Shown piece by piece: positions 1 through 6,496 of a DNA stretch of 7,623 nt. Position numbers and translations under genes: made by a program. The stretch covers positions 1 through 7,623 of the forward strand of contig JAUNUE010000083.1 in the NCBI GenBank assembly GCA_030538335.1. Reading direction: 5' to 3'. A model generated the notes under the pieces. It was not told the DNA's origin and ran no database searches. It worked only from the letters and a program-made list of their open reading frames with translations. Position 1 is the stretch's first letter; each line of letters opens with the position of its first letter. This DNA is from Allobrachymonas sp. (lineage in GTDB: Bacteria; Pseudomonadota; Gammaproteobacteria; Burkholderiales; Burkholderiaceae_C).

Positions 1-1918
1 TGGTCTGGCCGTTCTCGTCTTTTTCGCCCGCATCCAGCGTGAGCTGCAGCAGCTTGGTGGAGCCTTCCACCGCTTTGCAATCGAGGATTTTCGCAATGCG
101 CAGGTCGATTTTGGCAAAGTCTTCAATGCCAATGGTCGCAGCGATGGGTTCGCCACCGGGGGCATGCGGGTCTGCTTCGGGGGTGCTTTGGGTTGCGCCT
201 GCCGCTGCGGCAGCTTGCGCTGAGGCCTCGGGTTGTGCCGGGGCTTCAAACAGGGCTTCGAGCTGTTTGAAATCCACGCGTTGCATCAGGTGTTTGAATT
301 CGTCCATCTGGGCGCCTGCACCCAACAACCTGGCCGCATCGGCAAAATTTTCGGGCGGCAGCATCAGCAGGTTGGCGACTTCAGCCGCCAGTTTGGGCAG
401 GATGGGTTTGAGGTAAATCGTGAGCAGGCGGAAGGCTTCGATACAGGTGGTGCAGACTTCGTGCAGGCGCGCTTCCTGCTCTTTTTGCTTGGCCAGTTCC
501 CACGGTTTGTTTTGGTCGACGTAGGCGTTGACCTTGTCGGCCAGCGCCATGATCTCGCGCACAGCGCGGGCGTAGTCGCGGCTTTCGTACTGTTTGGCAA
601 TGGCTTCGCGTGCGGCCTGGATATCGCCCAGCAACGCTGCACCTTGCGCATCGGGCGTGCCGAGCTTGCCGTCAAAGCGTTTGCTGATGAAGCCTGCGGC
701 GCGCGCAGCGATGTTGATGTATTTGCCGATCAGGTCGGCATTGACGCGCAGCATGAAGTCGTCAGCGTTGAAGTCAATGTCTTCGTTGCGGCCATTGAGT
801 TTGGCCGCCAGGTAGTAGCGCAGCCATTCGGGGTTCATTTTCAGGTTCAGGTACTTGAGCGGATCCAGCCCGGTGCCGCGGCTCTTGCTCATTTTCTCGC
901 CGTTGTTCACGGTGAGGAAGCCATGCACAAACACGCCTGTCGGTGTCTTGCGGCCGCTGAAATGCAGCATGGCCGGCCAGAACAGGGTGTGGAAAGTGAT
1001 GATGTCCTTGCCGATGAAGTGGTACTGCTCTACCGCCGGATCGCTGATGTATTTTTCGTAATCCACGCCCTGCTTGCCCAGCAGGTTTTTCAGGCTGGCA
1101 AGGTAACCCACGGGCGCATCGAGCCAGACGTAAAAATACTTGCCCGGCGCATCGGGTATTTCAATGCCGAAGTAGGGCGCATCGCGCGAAATGTCCCAGT
1201 CGCCCAGTTGTGTTGTGCCGTGCTCGTCGGGCGTGAACCATTCCTTGATCTTGTTGAGTACTTCGGGCTGTACGTGCGGCACCCCTTCGCGCGTCTGGCT
1301 GGTAGTCCACTTTTGCAGAAACGCAACGGCACGCGGGTCGGAGAGTTTGAAGAAAAAGTGCTCGCTGCTTTTGAGTTCGGGTTTGGCGCCGCTTAACGCC
1401 GAGTACGGGTTTTTCAACTCGGTCGGGCTGTATACGGCGCCGCACTGCTCGCAGTTGTCGCCGTACTGGTCTTTGGCGCCGCAACGCGGGCATTCGCCCT
1501 TGATGAAACGGTCGGGCAGGAACATGTTTTTCTGCGGGTCAAAGAACTGCTCGATGGTGCGCGTTTCGATCAGGTCGTTGGCTTTCAGGCCCTTGTAGAT
1601 GGCTTGCGCCAGCTCGGTATTTTCAGGGCTGTGCGTGGAGTGCCAGTTGTCAAAGCTGATGTAAAAGCCATCGAGATACTGCTTGCGCCCGGCTGCAATT
1701 TCAGCCACAAATTGCTCGGGCGTTTTGCCGACCTTTTCTGCGGCAATCATGATCGGCGCGCCGTGGGCATCATCCGCACCCACAAATTTCACCTCGTTGC
1801 CCTGCATGCGCTGAAAGCGCACCCAGATGTCGGCCTGGATGTATTCCATGATGTGGCCAATGTGGAAAGTGCCGTTGGCATAGGGCAGAGCGGTGGTAAC
1901 GAAGAGTTGGCGCGACAT
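1..1918 (-). CDS. metG: Methionyl-tRNA synthetase (partial, C-terminus off the left edge)
   Basis: Charges tRNA-Met and initiator tRNA with methionine (ATP-dependent, cytosolic). The minus strand reads open from ATG at 1918 to the window edge, 639 codons without a stop. The N-terminus carries the class I signature HIGH at residues 19-22 in the context ALPYANGTFHIGH. Four cysteines of a zinc knuckle lie at 143, 146, 156 and 159 (CPRC...CEQC), and KMSKS is at 342-346. Their spacing closely matches the E. coli enzyme. An anticodon-binding helical domain follows. An Ala/Pro/Glu-rich linker at roughly 556-594 then leads to a C-terminal EMAP/Trbp-like tRNA-binding domain that begins near residue 596 (IGIEDFAKIDLRIAKI). 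Only about 44 residues of that domain are in the window, so roughly 40-60 residues are probably missing. The Shine-Dalgarno is weak (AAGAA, a few bases before ATG). The gene is divergent from the deaminase gene. Identity is essentially certain. Confidence 0.98.
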   Translation of the reverse strand, partial: MSRQLFVTTALPYANGTFHIGHIMEYIQADIWVRFQRMQGNEVKFVGADDAHGAPIMIAAEKVGKTPEQFVAEIAAGRKQYLDGFYISFDNWHSTHSPENTELAQAIYKGLKANDLIETRTIEQFFDPQKNMFLPDRFIKGECPRCGAKDQYGDNCEQCGAVYSPTELKNPYSALSGAKPELKSSEHFFFKLSDPRAVAFLQKWTTSQTREGVPHVQPEVLNKIKEWFTPDEHGTTQLGDWDISRDAPYFGIEIPDAPGKYFYVWLDAPVGYLASLKNLLGKQGVDYEKYISDPAVEQYHFIGKDIITFHTLFWPAMLHFSGRKTPTGVFVHGFLTVNNGEKMSKSRGTGLDPLKYLNLKMNPEWLRYYLAAKLNGRNEDIDFNADDFMLRVNADLIGKYINIAARAAGFISKRFDGKLGTPDAQGAALLGDIQAAREAIAKQYESRDYARAVREIMALADKVNAYVDQNKPWELAKQKEQEARLHEVCTTCIEAFRLLTIYLKPILPKLAAEVANLLMLPPENFADAARLLGAGAQMDEFKHLMQRVDFKQLEALFEAPAQPEASAQAAAAAGATQSTPEADPHAPGGEPIAATIGIEDFAKIDLRIAKILDCKAVEGSTKLLQLTLDAGEKDENGQT

Positions 1919-1955
1919 GGTGGTTCTTGTGGGTGTGTGAATGAAGGCAGCAGCC

Positions 1956-1961
1956 ATTTTA
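1956..1961 (-). promoter_or_regulatory. Candidate -10 box for metG
   Basis: On the minus strand TAAAAT (five of six to the sigma70 consensus) lies 37 bases before the metG ATG, in the context GCATAAAATGG. Transcription would start about 30 bases before the gene. No good -35 hexamer is seen 16-18 bases upstream, so this rests on the -10 match and its position alone. Confidence 0.3.
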
Positions 1962-1988
1962 TGCCGAGGCAGCGCAGCACGCGGTTGG

Positions 1989-1994
1989 TATCAT
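1989..1994 (+). promoter_or_regulatory. Candidate -10 box for the deaminase gene
   Basis: TATCAT matches the sigma70 -10 consensus at five of six positions. It sits 30 bases before the GTG start, which would give a leader of about 20 bases containing the GGGAG ribosome binding site at 2012-2016. No convincing -35 is visible. The box lies upstream of the divergent metG box, so the two promoters would point away from each other and share a core of about 30 bp. Confidence 0.3.
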
Positions 1995-2023
1995 CGCCCC
2001 ATCAACCCGCCGGGAGCCACGCC

Positions 2024-3079
2024 GTGACACAGCCTTCGTTTGACACCATTGTCCGTAACACCTTGCCGCAACTTGTGGCCACCAGCCCCAAGGCTGAATT
2101 GCATTTGCACATTGAAGGCACGCTGGAGCCGGAATTGATTTTTGCACTGGCACAGCGCAATGGCGTGACTTTGCCTTATGCCGATGTCGAGGCACTGCGC
2201 GCTGCGTATGCGTTTACCGATCTGCAGTCATTTCTGGACCTGTACTACGCGGGTTGCAATGTACTGCGCACCGAACAGGATTTTTTTGACCTGGCCTGGG
2301 CGTATTTCGAGCGCGCAGCCGCCGACCATGTGGTGCGCGTGGAGCCGTTTTTTGATCCGCAAACGCATACCGATCGGGGCATTGGCTTTGACGTGTTCAT
2401 GCCCGGTTTCATCCGTGCGGCAGAAAAAGCCAAACAAGACTTGGGCCTGAGTTGCGACTGGATCATGTGCTTTTTGCGCCATTTGAGCGAAGAAGCGGCG
2501 TTTGAAACGCTCGAGGCCTCTTTGCCGTGGCGCGGGCACTTCATCGGCGTGGGGCTGGATTCTTCTGAAAAAGGCCATCCGCCCGAAAAATTTGCCCGTG
2601 TGTTCGCTCGCGCTGGCGAATTGGGTCTACGCCGCGTGGCGCACGCGGGCGAAGAAGGGCCGCCGGAATATGTGAAAAGCGCGCTGGATGTGCTGGGCGC
2701 CGAGCGCATCGACCACGGCGTGCGCTCTGCCGAAGACCCGGCGCTGATGCAGCGCCTGGCGCACGAGCAGGTGCCGCTGACCGTGTGCCCCTTGTCGAAT
2801 GTGCGTCTGTGTGTGTTTCCTGACCTGGCGCAGCACAACCTGCCGCAGTTGCTGGATGCGGGTTTGTGCATTACCGTCAATTCCGATGATCCTGCGTATT
2901 TTGGTGGTTACGTCAATGAAAACTACCTGCAACTGGTTCACGCACAACCGCAATTGAAGGCCAGCCATTTCTACGGCATGTTGCGCAACAGCCTGCAGGC
3001 GAGCTTTGCGCCAGAGGCAGATATTGCGCGCTGGCAAGAGGCGCTGGATGTGCACTGGAAGGCGGCTGCTGCACATTGA
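2024..3079 (+). CDS. Adenine deaminase, type 2 (adenosine/AMP deaminase family)
   Basis: A 351-residue zinc aminohydrolase, predicted to convert adenine to hypoxanthine and ammonia in purine salvage. The TIM-barrel metal and catalytic motifs are all present: HLH at residues 27-29, HAGEE at 207-211 (H207 metal ligand, E210 catalytic), DHG at 230-232 (H231), and SDDP at 287-290 (D288 metal ligand). Stretches such as KAELHLHIEGTLEPEL, VEPFFDPQTHTDRGI, HAGEEGPPEY and VNSDDPAYFGGY match, from memory, the Pseudomonas aeruginosa PA0148 subfamily shown to act on adenine. Automatic annotation often calls these adenosine deaminase (add). GTG at 2024 is chosen because GGGAG lies seven bases upstream and homology starts shortly after it. 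The open frame continues upstream to 1604, but that part is antisense to metG and does not resemble this family. The gene is divergent from metG and followed by the fab cluster. The family is certain; adenine rather than adenosine specificity is an inference from subfamily motifs. Confidence 0.93.
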   Translation: MTQPSFDTIVRNTLPQLVATSPKAELHLHIEGTLEPELIFALAQRNGVTLPYADVEALRAAYAFTDLQSFLDLYYAGCNVLRTEQDFFDLAWAYFERAAADHVVRVEPFFDPQTHTDRGIGFDVFMPGFIRAAEKAKQDLGLSCDWIMCFLRHLSEEAAFETLEASLPWRGHFIGVGLDSSEKGHPPEKFARVFARAGELGLRRVAHAGEEGPPEYVKSALDVLGAERIDHGVRSAEDPALMQRLAHEQVPLTVCPLSNVRLCVFPDLAQHNLPQLLDAGLCITVNSDDPAYFGGYVNENYLQLVHAQPQLKASHFYGMLRNSLQASFAPEADIARWQEALDVHWKAAAAH

Positions 3080-3097
3080 AAAAGCACGGCGCGAATA

Positions 3098-3109
3098 GCA
3101 CGTTCGTGC
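3098..3109. repeat. Short inverted repeat upstream of fabH
   Basis: GCACG-TT-CGTGC is a perfect 5-bp inverted repeat with a 2-bp centre, located 18 bases after the deaminase stop and 24 bases before the candidate fabH -10 box. No T-run follows, so a Rho-independent terminator is unlikely. A protein-binding site near the -35 position is one possibility; chance is another. Confidence 0.35.
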
Positions 3110-3133
3110 AGGCATAAAGCCATATCCCGTCGC

Positions 3134-3139
3134 TACAAT
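3134..3139 (+). promoter_or_regulatory. Candidate -10 box for the fabH transcript
   Basis: TACAAT matches the sigma70 -10 consensus at five of six positions. A start site near 3146 would leave a leader of about 65 bases that includes the hairpin at 3151-3181. The -35 region (about 3111-3116, GGCATA) is poor, so either activation is needed or the box is not used. A promoter is expected here because the fab genes have no same-strand biosynthetic gene upstream in the window. Confidence 0.35.
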
Positions 3140-3150
3140 GCCGCGTTTTG

Positions 3151-3181
3151 TGCCGCTATTTCTCTTGCGGGAAAGGCGGCA
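3151..3181 (+). promoter_or_regulatory. Leader hairpin upstream of fabH
   Basis: A two-part stem: TGCCGC (3151-3156) pairs with GCGGCA (3176-3181), and inside it TTTCTC (3159-3164) pairs with GGGAAA (3169-3174) with one G-U pair, closing a TTGC tetraloop. Only TA on one side and G on the other are unpaired between the two helices. The structure lies 29 bases before the ATG at 3211 and inside the predicted leader. It lacks a following T-run. Its function is unknown. Confidence 0.4.
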
Positions 3182-3210
3182 AGCCGTTCCAGAAAGTGTT
3201 TGTGTGCCGT

Positions 3211-4191
3211 ATGGCTCAAATGTATTCCCGCATCACCGGCACCGGCAGTTACCTGCCGCCCCGGCGCATCACCAACCATGAGCTGGCCGCGCAGCTTGCG
3301 CAGTCCGGCATCGAGACCTCGCACGAATGGATTGTGGAGCGCACCGGCATTGAGGCGCGCCATTTTGCCGACGCGGGTGTGACCAGCAGCGACCTGGGGC
3401 TGGAGGCCGCGCGCCGTGCATTGGATGCCGCTGGCTTGCGTCCGCAGGATGTGGATTTGATCATCGTGGCTACATCTACGCCCGACATGGTGTTTCCGTC
3501 TACCGCGGCCATCCTGCAGCAAAAACTGGGCGTGGCCGGCTGCCCCGTGTTTGATGTGCAGGCGGTGTGCACCGGCTTCATCTATGCGCTGAGCGTGGCC
3601 GACGCCATGATCCGCGCGGGCAACGCACGTTGCGCGCTGGTGGTGGGCGCGGAGGTGTTCAGCCACATTCTTGATTTCAAGGACCGCACCACCTGCGTGC
3701 TGTTTGGCGATGGCGCCGGTGCGGCGGTGCTGCAAGCCAGCGAGGAGCCGGGCATTCTGGCGACCGACATCCACGCCGATGGCCGCCATGTGGGCATTTT
3801 GTGCGTGCCGGGCCATGTGTCTGGCGGCGAAGTGCTGGGCGACCCCTTGCTGAGAATGGACGGGCAGGCGGTTTTCAAACTGGCAGTGAGCGTGCTGGAA
3901 GAAACCACGCAAACCGTGCTGGCGAAGGCGGGCAAAACCGGGGCTGATGTGGATTGGCTGGTGCCGCACCAGGCCAATATCCGCATCATGATCAGCGCGG
4001 CGCGCAAGCTCAAGCTGCCGATGGAAAAGGTCATTGTCACCGTGGCGGAGCATGGCAACACCTCGGCAGCATCGATTGGCCTGGCGCTGGATCACGGCGT
4101 GCGCAGCGGCCAGATCAAGAAAGGCCAAACCCTGCTGCTCGAAGGCGTGGGCGGCGGCTTTACCTGGGGTTCGGTGCTGCTAAAGTACTGA
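3211..4191 (+). CDS. fabH: 3-oxoacyl-[ACP] synthase III (FabH)
   Basis: Initiates type II fatty acid synthesis in the cytosol by condensing acetyl-CoA with malonyl-ACP to acetoacetyl-ACP. The 326-residue product has the usual length (E. coli 317). It carries the Cys-His-Asn triad: C120 in VQAVCTGF, H253 in VPHQANIRI and N283 in EHGNTSAASIG. The N-terminal GTGSYLPPRR and C-terminal GVGGGFTWGS are typical. The start is uncertain. ATG 3211 and ATG 3220 both lie just before the conserved YSRITGTGSYLPP stretch and neither has a good ribosome binding site. AGAAAG at 3191-3196 would better serve GTG 3202, giving three extra residues. First gene of the fab cluster, with fabD 33 bp downstream. The usual upstream partner plsX is absent from the immediate vicinity. 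Confidence 0.96.
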   Translation: MAQMYSRITGTGSYLPPRRITNHELAAQLAQSGIETSHEWIVERTGIEARHFADAGVTSSDLGLEAARRALDAAGLRPQDVDLIIVATSTPDMVFPSTAAILQQKLGVAGCPVFDVQAVCTGFIYALSVADAMIRAGNARCALVVGAEVFSHILDFKDRTTCVLFGDGAGAAVLQASEEPGILATDIHADGRHVGILCVPGHVSGGEVLGDPLLRMDGQAVFKLAVSVLEETTQTVLAKAGKTGADVDWLVPHQANIRIMISAARKLKLPMEKVIVTVAEHGNTSAASIGLALDHGVRSGQIKKGQTLLLEGVGGGFTWGSVLLKY

Positions 4192-4224
4192 GTACTCCCC
4201 CAATCAGACTCAAGGAAGCGCGTG

Positions 4225-5166
4225 ATGACGCAGGCATTTGCATTTGTTTTTCCGGGCCAGGGCTCGCAATCGCCGGGCATGCTCAACGGTTGGGGCGAGG
4301 CCGCCGTGGTGCGCGATACGCTGGCTGAAGCATCGGATGCGCTGGGCGAAGACATTGCGAAGCTGATTCGCGAGGGCAGCAAGGAAGAGTTGGCGCTCAC
4401 CACCAATACCCAGCCGGTGATGTTGGTGGCAGGCATCGCGGCCTGGCGCATGTGGTGCGCCGAAGGCGGCGCGCAGCCTGCCGTGCTGGCAGGGCATTCG
4501 CTGGGTGAGTTTTCGGCCTTGGTGGCAGCGGGCGCATTGCCTTTTGCCGATGCGCTGCCCCTGGTCAGGTTCCGTGCAGCCGCCATGCAAGAGGCCGTGC
4601 CGGTGGGCACAGGCGCCATGGCTGCCATTCTGGGGCTGGATGCGGAAACGGTAAAAAAAGTCTGCCGCGACAGCAGCCAGGCTAGTGGCGAGGTGGCAGA
4701 AGCCGTGAACTTCAACGATCCGGGCCAGACTGTGATTGCGGGCACCAAGGCAGGTGTCGAGCAGGCATGCGAAGCCTTGAAGGCCGCAGGCGCCAAGCGT
4801 GCCTTGCCGCTGCCGGTGTCAGCGCCTTTCCATTCCAGCCTGATGCAGCCTGCTGCCGAGAAACTGCGCGAAAAACTGGCAGAGACCGCTTTTGCAGCAC
4901 CTGTCATCCCTGTGGTCAACAATGTGGATGTGGCAGTAGAAACCGATCCGGCAAAAATCTGCGACGCCCTGTACCGGCAGGCTTTTGGCCCTGTGCGCTG
5001 GGTAGAGTGCGTTCAGGCCATCAAGGCACGCGGCGTGGCTACTGTAGTGGAATGTGGCCCCGGCAAAGTATTGAGCGGCATGGTGAAGCGGATTGATGGG
5101 GATTTGCAGGCATTGGCCATCTACGATGCAGACACGCTGGCTGCAGCGAAAGCTGCGCTTGTTTGA
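4225..5166 (+). CDS. fabD: Malonyl-CoA:ACP transacylase (FabD)
   Basis: Transfers malonyl from CoA to the phosphopantetheine of ACP, supplying extender units to FabH and FabF. The 313-residue product is close to the E. coli length (309). Motifs are the oxyanion-hole PGQGSQ at residues 10-15, nucleophile S92 in GHSLGEFSA, malonate-carboxylate-binding R117 in RFRAAAMQ, and catalytic H203 in SAPFHSSLM. NFNDPGQTVIAG and GPVRWVE follow the family pattern. ATG 4225 is preferred over the adjacent in-frame GTG 4222 because AAGGA at 4212-4216 gives an 8-base spacing. Only 33 bp separate it from fabH, so the two are probably co-transcribed. A longer, repeat-containing gap follows before fabG. Confidence 0.97.
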   Translation: MTQAFAFVFPGQGSQSPGMLNGWGEAAVVRDTLAEASDALGEDIAKLIREGSKEELALTTNTQPVMLVAGIAAWRMWCAEGGAQPAVLAGHSLGEFSALVAAGALPFADALPLVRFRAAAMQEAVPVGTGAMAAILGLDAETVKKVCRDSSQASGEVAEAVNFNDPGQTVIAGTKAGVEQACEALKAAGAKRALPLPVSAPFHSSLMQPAAEKLREKLAETAFAAPVIPVVNNVDVAVETDPAKICDALYRQAFGPVRWVECVQAIKARGVATVVECGPGKVLSGMVKRIDGDLQALAIYDADTLAAAKAALV

Positions 5167-5182
5167 CGATTAAATAAAAAAA

Positions 5183-5230
5183 CCGTTCACCCTGAGGCCT
5201 GCCCTGAGCAAGGCCGAGGGGTATTGAAGC
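5183..5230. repeat. Degenerate intergenic repeat / hairpin between fabD and fabG
   Basis: The 85-bp fabD-fabG gap contains a hairpin. ACCCT (5189-5193) pairs with GGGGT (5218-5222, one G-U), and GGCCT (5196-5200) pairs with AGGCC (5211-5215). The helices are separated by a symmetric G-A/A-G tandem mismatch and close on a 10-base loop. CCCTGAG occurs twice (5190-5196 and 5202-5208). The left end CCGTTCACCCTGAG resembles the CCGTTC-x-CCCTGAG arm of a short dispersed intergenic repeat that I recall from many proteobacterial genomes. The match is from memory. The structure ends before the GGAGGA ribosome binding site of fabG (5239-5244). Confidence 0.45.
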
Positions 5231-5251
5231 GCCGTACTGGAGGAAGATGAC

Positions 5252-5983
5252 ATGAACAACCCTTTGAACCAACAGATTGCCCTCGTCACCGGCGCTACGC
5301 GCGGCCTGGGTGCGGCCATTGCCGCGCAACTCAAGGCCCAGGGCGCCACCGTGATCGGCACTGCCACCACAGAGCAAGGGGCCGAAAAGATCAACGCCAA
5401 TGGCATGCTGGGCAGGGTGCTCAACGTGACTGATGGCGAGGCGTGCCAGACGATCATTGACGACATCGTGAAAGAGCACGGTGCCTTGCATATTCTGGTC
5501 AACAACGCGGGCATCACGCGCGACATGCTCACCATGCGCCTGAAAGATGAAGACTGGGACGCTGTGCTCGACACCAACCTGAAAGCCGTGTTCCGCCTGT
5601 CGCGCGCGGCCATCAAACCCATGATGAAGCAGCGCTTTGGCCGCATCATCAGCATTACCAGCGTGGTGGGTGCCTCGGGCAACCCTGGGCAGGCCAACTA
5701 CGCTGCGGCCAAGGCCGGCGTGGCAGGCCTGACGCGGGCGCTGGCACGCGAACTGGGCAGCCGCAACATCACGGTCAACTGCGTGGCGCCCGGCTTTATC
5801 GATACCGACATGACGGCACAGCTTGACGAGGCGCAGCAGCAGACCTTGCTGGCGCAGATTCCACTGGGCCGCCTGGGCCGTCCTGACGACGTGGCGCATG
5901 CGGTGGCGTTTCTGGCATCGCCGCAGGCTGACTACATCACTGGGCAGGAGCTGCACGTCAACGGCGGCATGTTCATGGCCTGA
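5252..5983 (+). CDS. fabG: 3-oxoacyl-[ACP] reductase (FabG)
   Basis: NADPH-dependent reduction of 3-ketoacyl-ACP to (R)-3-hydroxyacyl-ACP, the first reductive step of each elongation cycle. The 243-residue short-chain dehydrogenase has a Rossmann fold with TGATRGLG at residues 13-20, NNAG at 84-87, and the catalytic tetrad N109, S137, Y150 and K154 (YAAAK), each one position from the E. coli numbering. The C-terminus ITGQELHVNGGMFMA is the family ending. ATG 5252 is well supported by GGAGGA seven bases upstream, the best ribosome binding site in the window. It follows fabD after 85 bp with a repeat-like hairpin between them. The next gene, acpP, lies 138 bp downstream behind its own candidate promoter. 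Confidence 0.97.
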   Translation: MNNPLNQQIALVTGATRGLGAAIAAQLKAQGATVIGTATTEQGAEKINANGMLGRVLNVTDGEACQTIIDDIVKEHGALHILVNNAGITRDMLTMRLKDEDWDAVLDTNLKAVFRLSRAAIKPMMKQRFGRIISITSVVGASGNPGQANYAAAKAGVAGLTRALARELGSRNITVNCVAPGFIDTDMTAQLDEAQQQTLLAQIPLGRLGRPDDVAHAVAFLASPQADYITGQELHVNGGMFMA

Positions 5984-6048
5984 TGGCATTTGATCCGGTT
6001 TTGTAATACTTTTGCGCTGAAATACCGATTTTCCCTTGCCGCCTTGTC

Positions 6049-6087
6049 AGCCAACTGCCATGTTTGTCTGTTGGAGTTGGCTAAAAT
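6049..6087 (+). promoter_or_regulatory. Candidate acpP promoter with interrupted palindrome
   Basis: AGCCAACT (6049-6056) and AGTTGGCT (6075-6082) form a perfect 8-bp inverted repeat with an 18-base spacer. The right arm's last base is the first base of TAAAAT (6082-6087), a five-of-six -10 match that ends 34 bases before the acpP ATG. The palindrome covers the region where the -35 should be, and no good -35 hexamer is seen there. The layout fits an operator over a promoter; a transcribed hairpin in read-through RNA from fabG is the alternative. The rest of the 138-bp fabG-acpP gap is AT-richer than the genes and shows nothing else I can name. Confidence 0.45.
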
Positions 6088-6121
6088 GCGGTTTCTTTAA
6101 ACTACGCTGACAGAGAGAACC

Positions 6122-6361
6122 ATGAGCGACATTGAAGCACGTGTCAAGAAAATCATCGCCGAACAACTGGGTGTGGAAGAGGCACAGGTCACCAACGAAA
6201 AAGCCTTTGTGGCCGACCTGGGCGCCGACTCGCTGGACACGGTTGAGCTGGTCATGGCACTGGAAGACGAATTCGGCATCGAAATCCCTGACGAGGAAGC
6301 CGAAAAAATCGCCACAGTGCAAAACGCCATTGACTACGCCAAGGCCCATCAAAAGGCCTGA
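6122..6361 (+). CDS. acpP: Acyl carrier protein
   Basis: Carries growing acyl chains as thioesters on a 4'-phosphopantetheine arm and delivers them to FabD, FabH, FabG and FabF, as well as to lipid A and phospholipid acyltransferases. The 79-residue, strongly acidic protein has the modification motif ADSLD with S37 as the attachment serine, followed by the recognition helix LDTVELVMALEDEFGIEIPD. Length and sequence are nearly those of E. coli AcpP (78 residues). ATG 6122 is preceded by a modest AGAGAG purine tract (6112-6117). The gene is flanked by a candidate promoter upstream and hairpins downstream, so it may be made largely as a short separate message. Maturation needs holo-ACP synthase, which is not in the window. 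Confidence 0.98.
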   Translation: MSDIEARVKKIIAEQLGVEEAQVTNEKAFVADLGADSLDTVELVMALEDEFGIEIPDEEAEKIATVQNAIDYAKAHQKA

Positions 6362-6371
6362 TGGTGTTGTT

Positions 6372-6393
6372 TGCCAGCCCTGCCGGGCTGGTA
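6372..6393 (+). other. Hairpin just after acpP
   Basis: CCAGCCC (6374-6380) pairs perfectly with GGGCTGG (6385-6391) around a TGCC tetraloop, extendable by one G-U and one T-A pair. It starts 10 bases after the acpP stop. No T-run follows, so it is more likely to be an mRNA 3'-end stabiliser or processing barrier than an intrinsic terminator. Confidence 0.5.
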
Positions 6394-6436
6394 TGTGCGC
6401 TTGGGTGTCATCATCTTTGCGCCAATGGATGTGGAT

Positions 6437-6469
6437 GGGGCCACGCCGTGGGGCTGGCCCCTGGTTTTT
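6437..6469 (+). terminator. Candidate Rho-independent terminator or attenuator after acpP
   Basis: GGGGCCA (6437-6443) pairs perfectly with TGGCCCC (6455-6461) around an 11-base GC-rich loop. Five T residues follow at 6465-6469 after a 3-base gap (TGG). The gap and short T-run make it an imperfect terminator, which would let some transcription continue into fabF. It lies 51 bases before the fabF start. Confidence 0.45.
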
Positions 6470-6473
6470 ATGA

Positions 6474-6496
6474 CGGCCGCTACACCGCAGCGGCTG
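6474..6496 (+). other. Hairpin in the fabF leader
   Basis: CGGCCGCT (6474-6481) pairs with AGCGGCTG (6489-6496), eight pairs including one G-U, around a 7-base loop. It ends 12 bases before the fabF GAGGAAG ribosome binding site (6509-6515). It is the third hairpin in the 158-bp acpP-fabF spacer. Confidence 0.4.

Noticed and set aside
233..1396. Long plus-strand open frame of 387 codons
   Set aside because: It is wholly antisense to metG, whose HIGH, zinc and KMSKS motifs are unmistakable. The frame is a by-product of GC-rich codon use and shows no recognisable domain.
1604..2023. Upstream extension of the deaminase frame
   Set aside because: Most of it is antisense to metG. The encoded residues do not resemble the family, and GTG 2024 has a well-placed ribosome binding site.
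3148..3210. TTG-initiated N-terminal extension of fabH
   Set aside because: It would add 21 residues with no counterpart in FabH, it covers the leader hairpin, and it begins with a poor start codon without a ribosome binding site.
3133..4128. Minus-strand open frame of 331 codons opposite fabH
   Set aside because: Low-complexity His/Ala/Arg-rich translation with no domain; fabH on the other strand has its full catalytic triad.
5163..5168. TTGACG at the fabD stop as a -35 box for fabG
   Set aside because: No -10-like hexamer is present 16-18 bases downstream.
5039..5989. Minus-strand open frame of 316 codons opposite fabG
   Set aside because: It overlaps all of fabG and the end of fabD, and its translation is compositionally biased with no motif.
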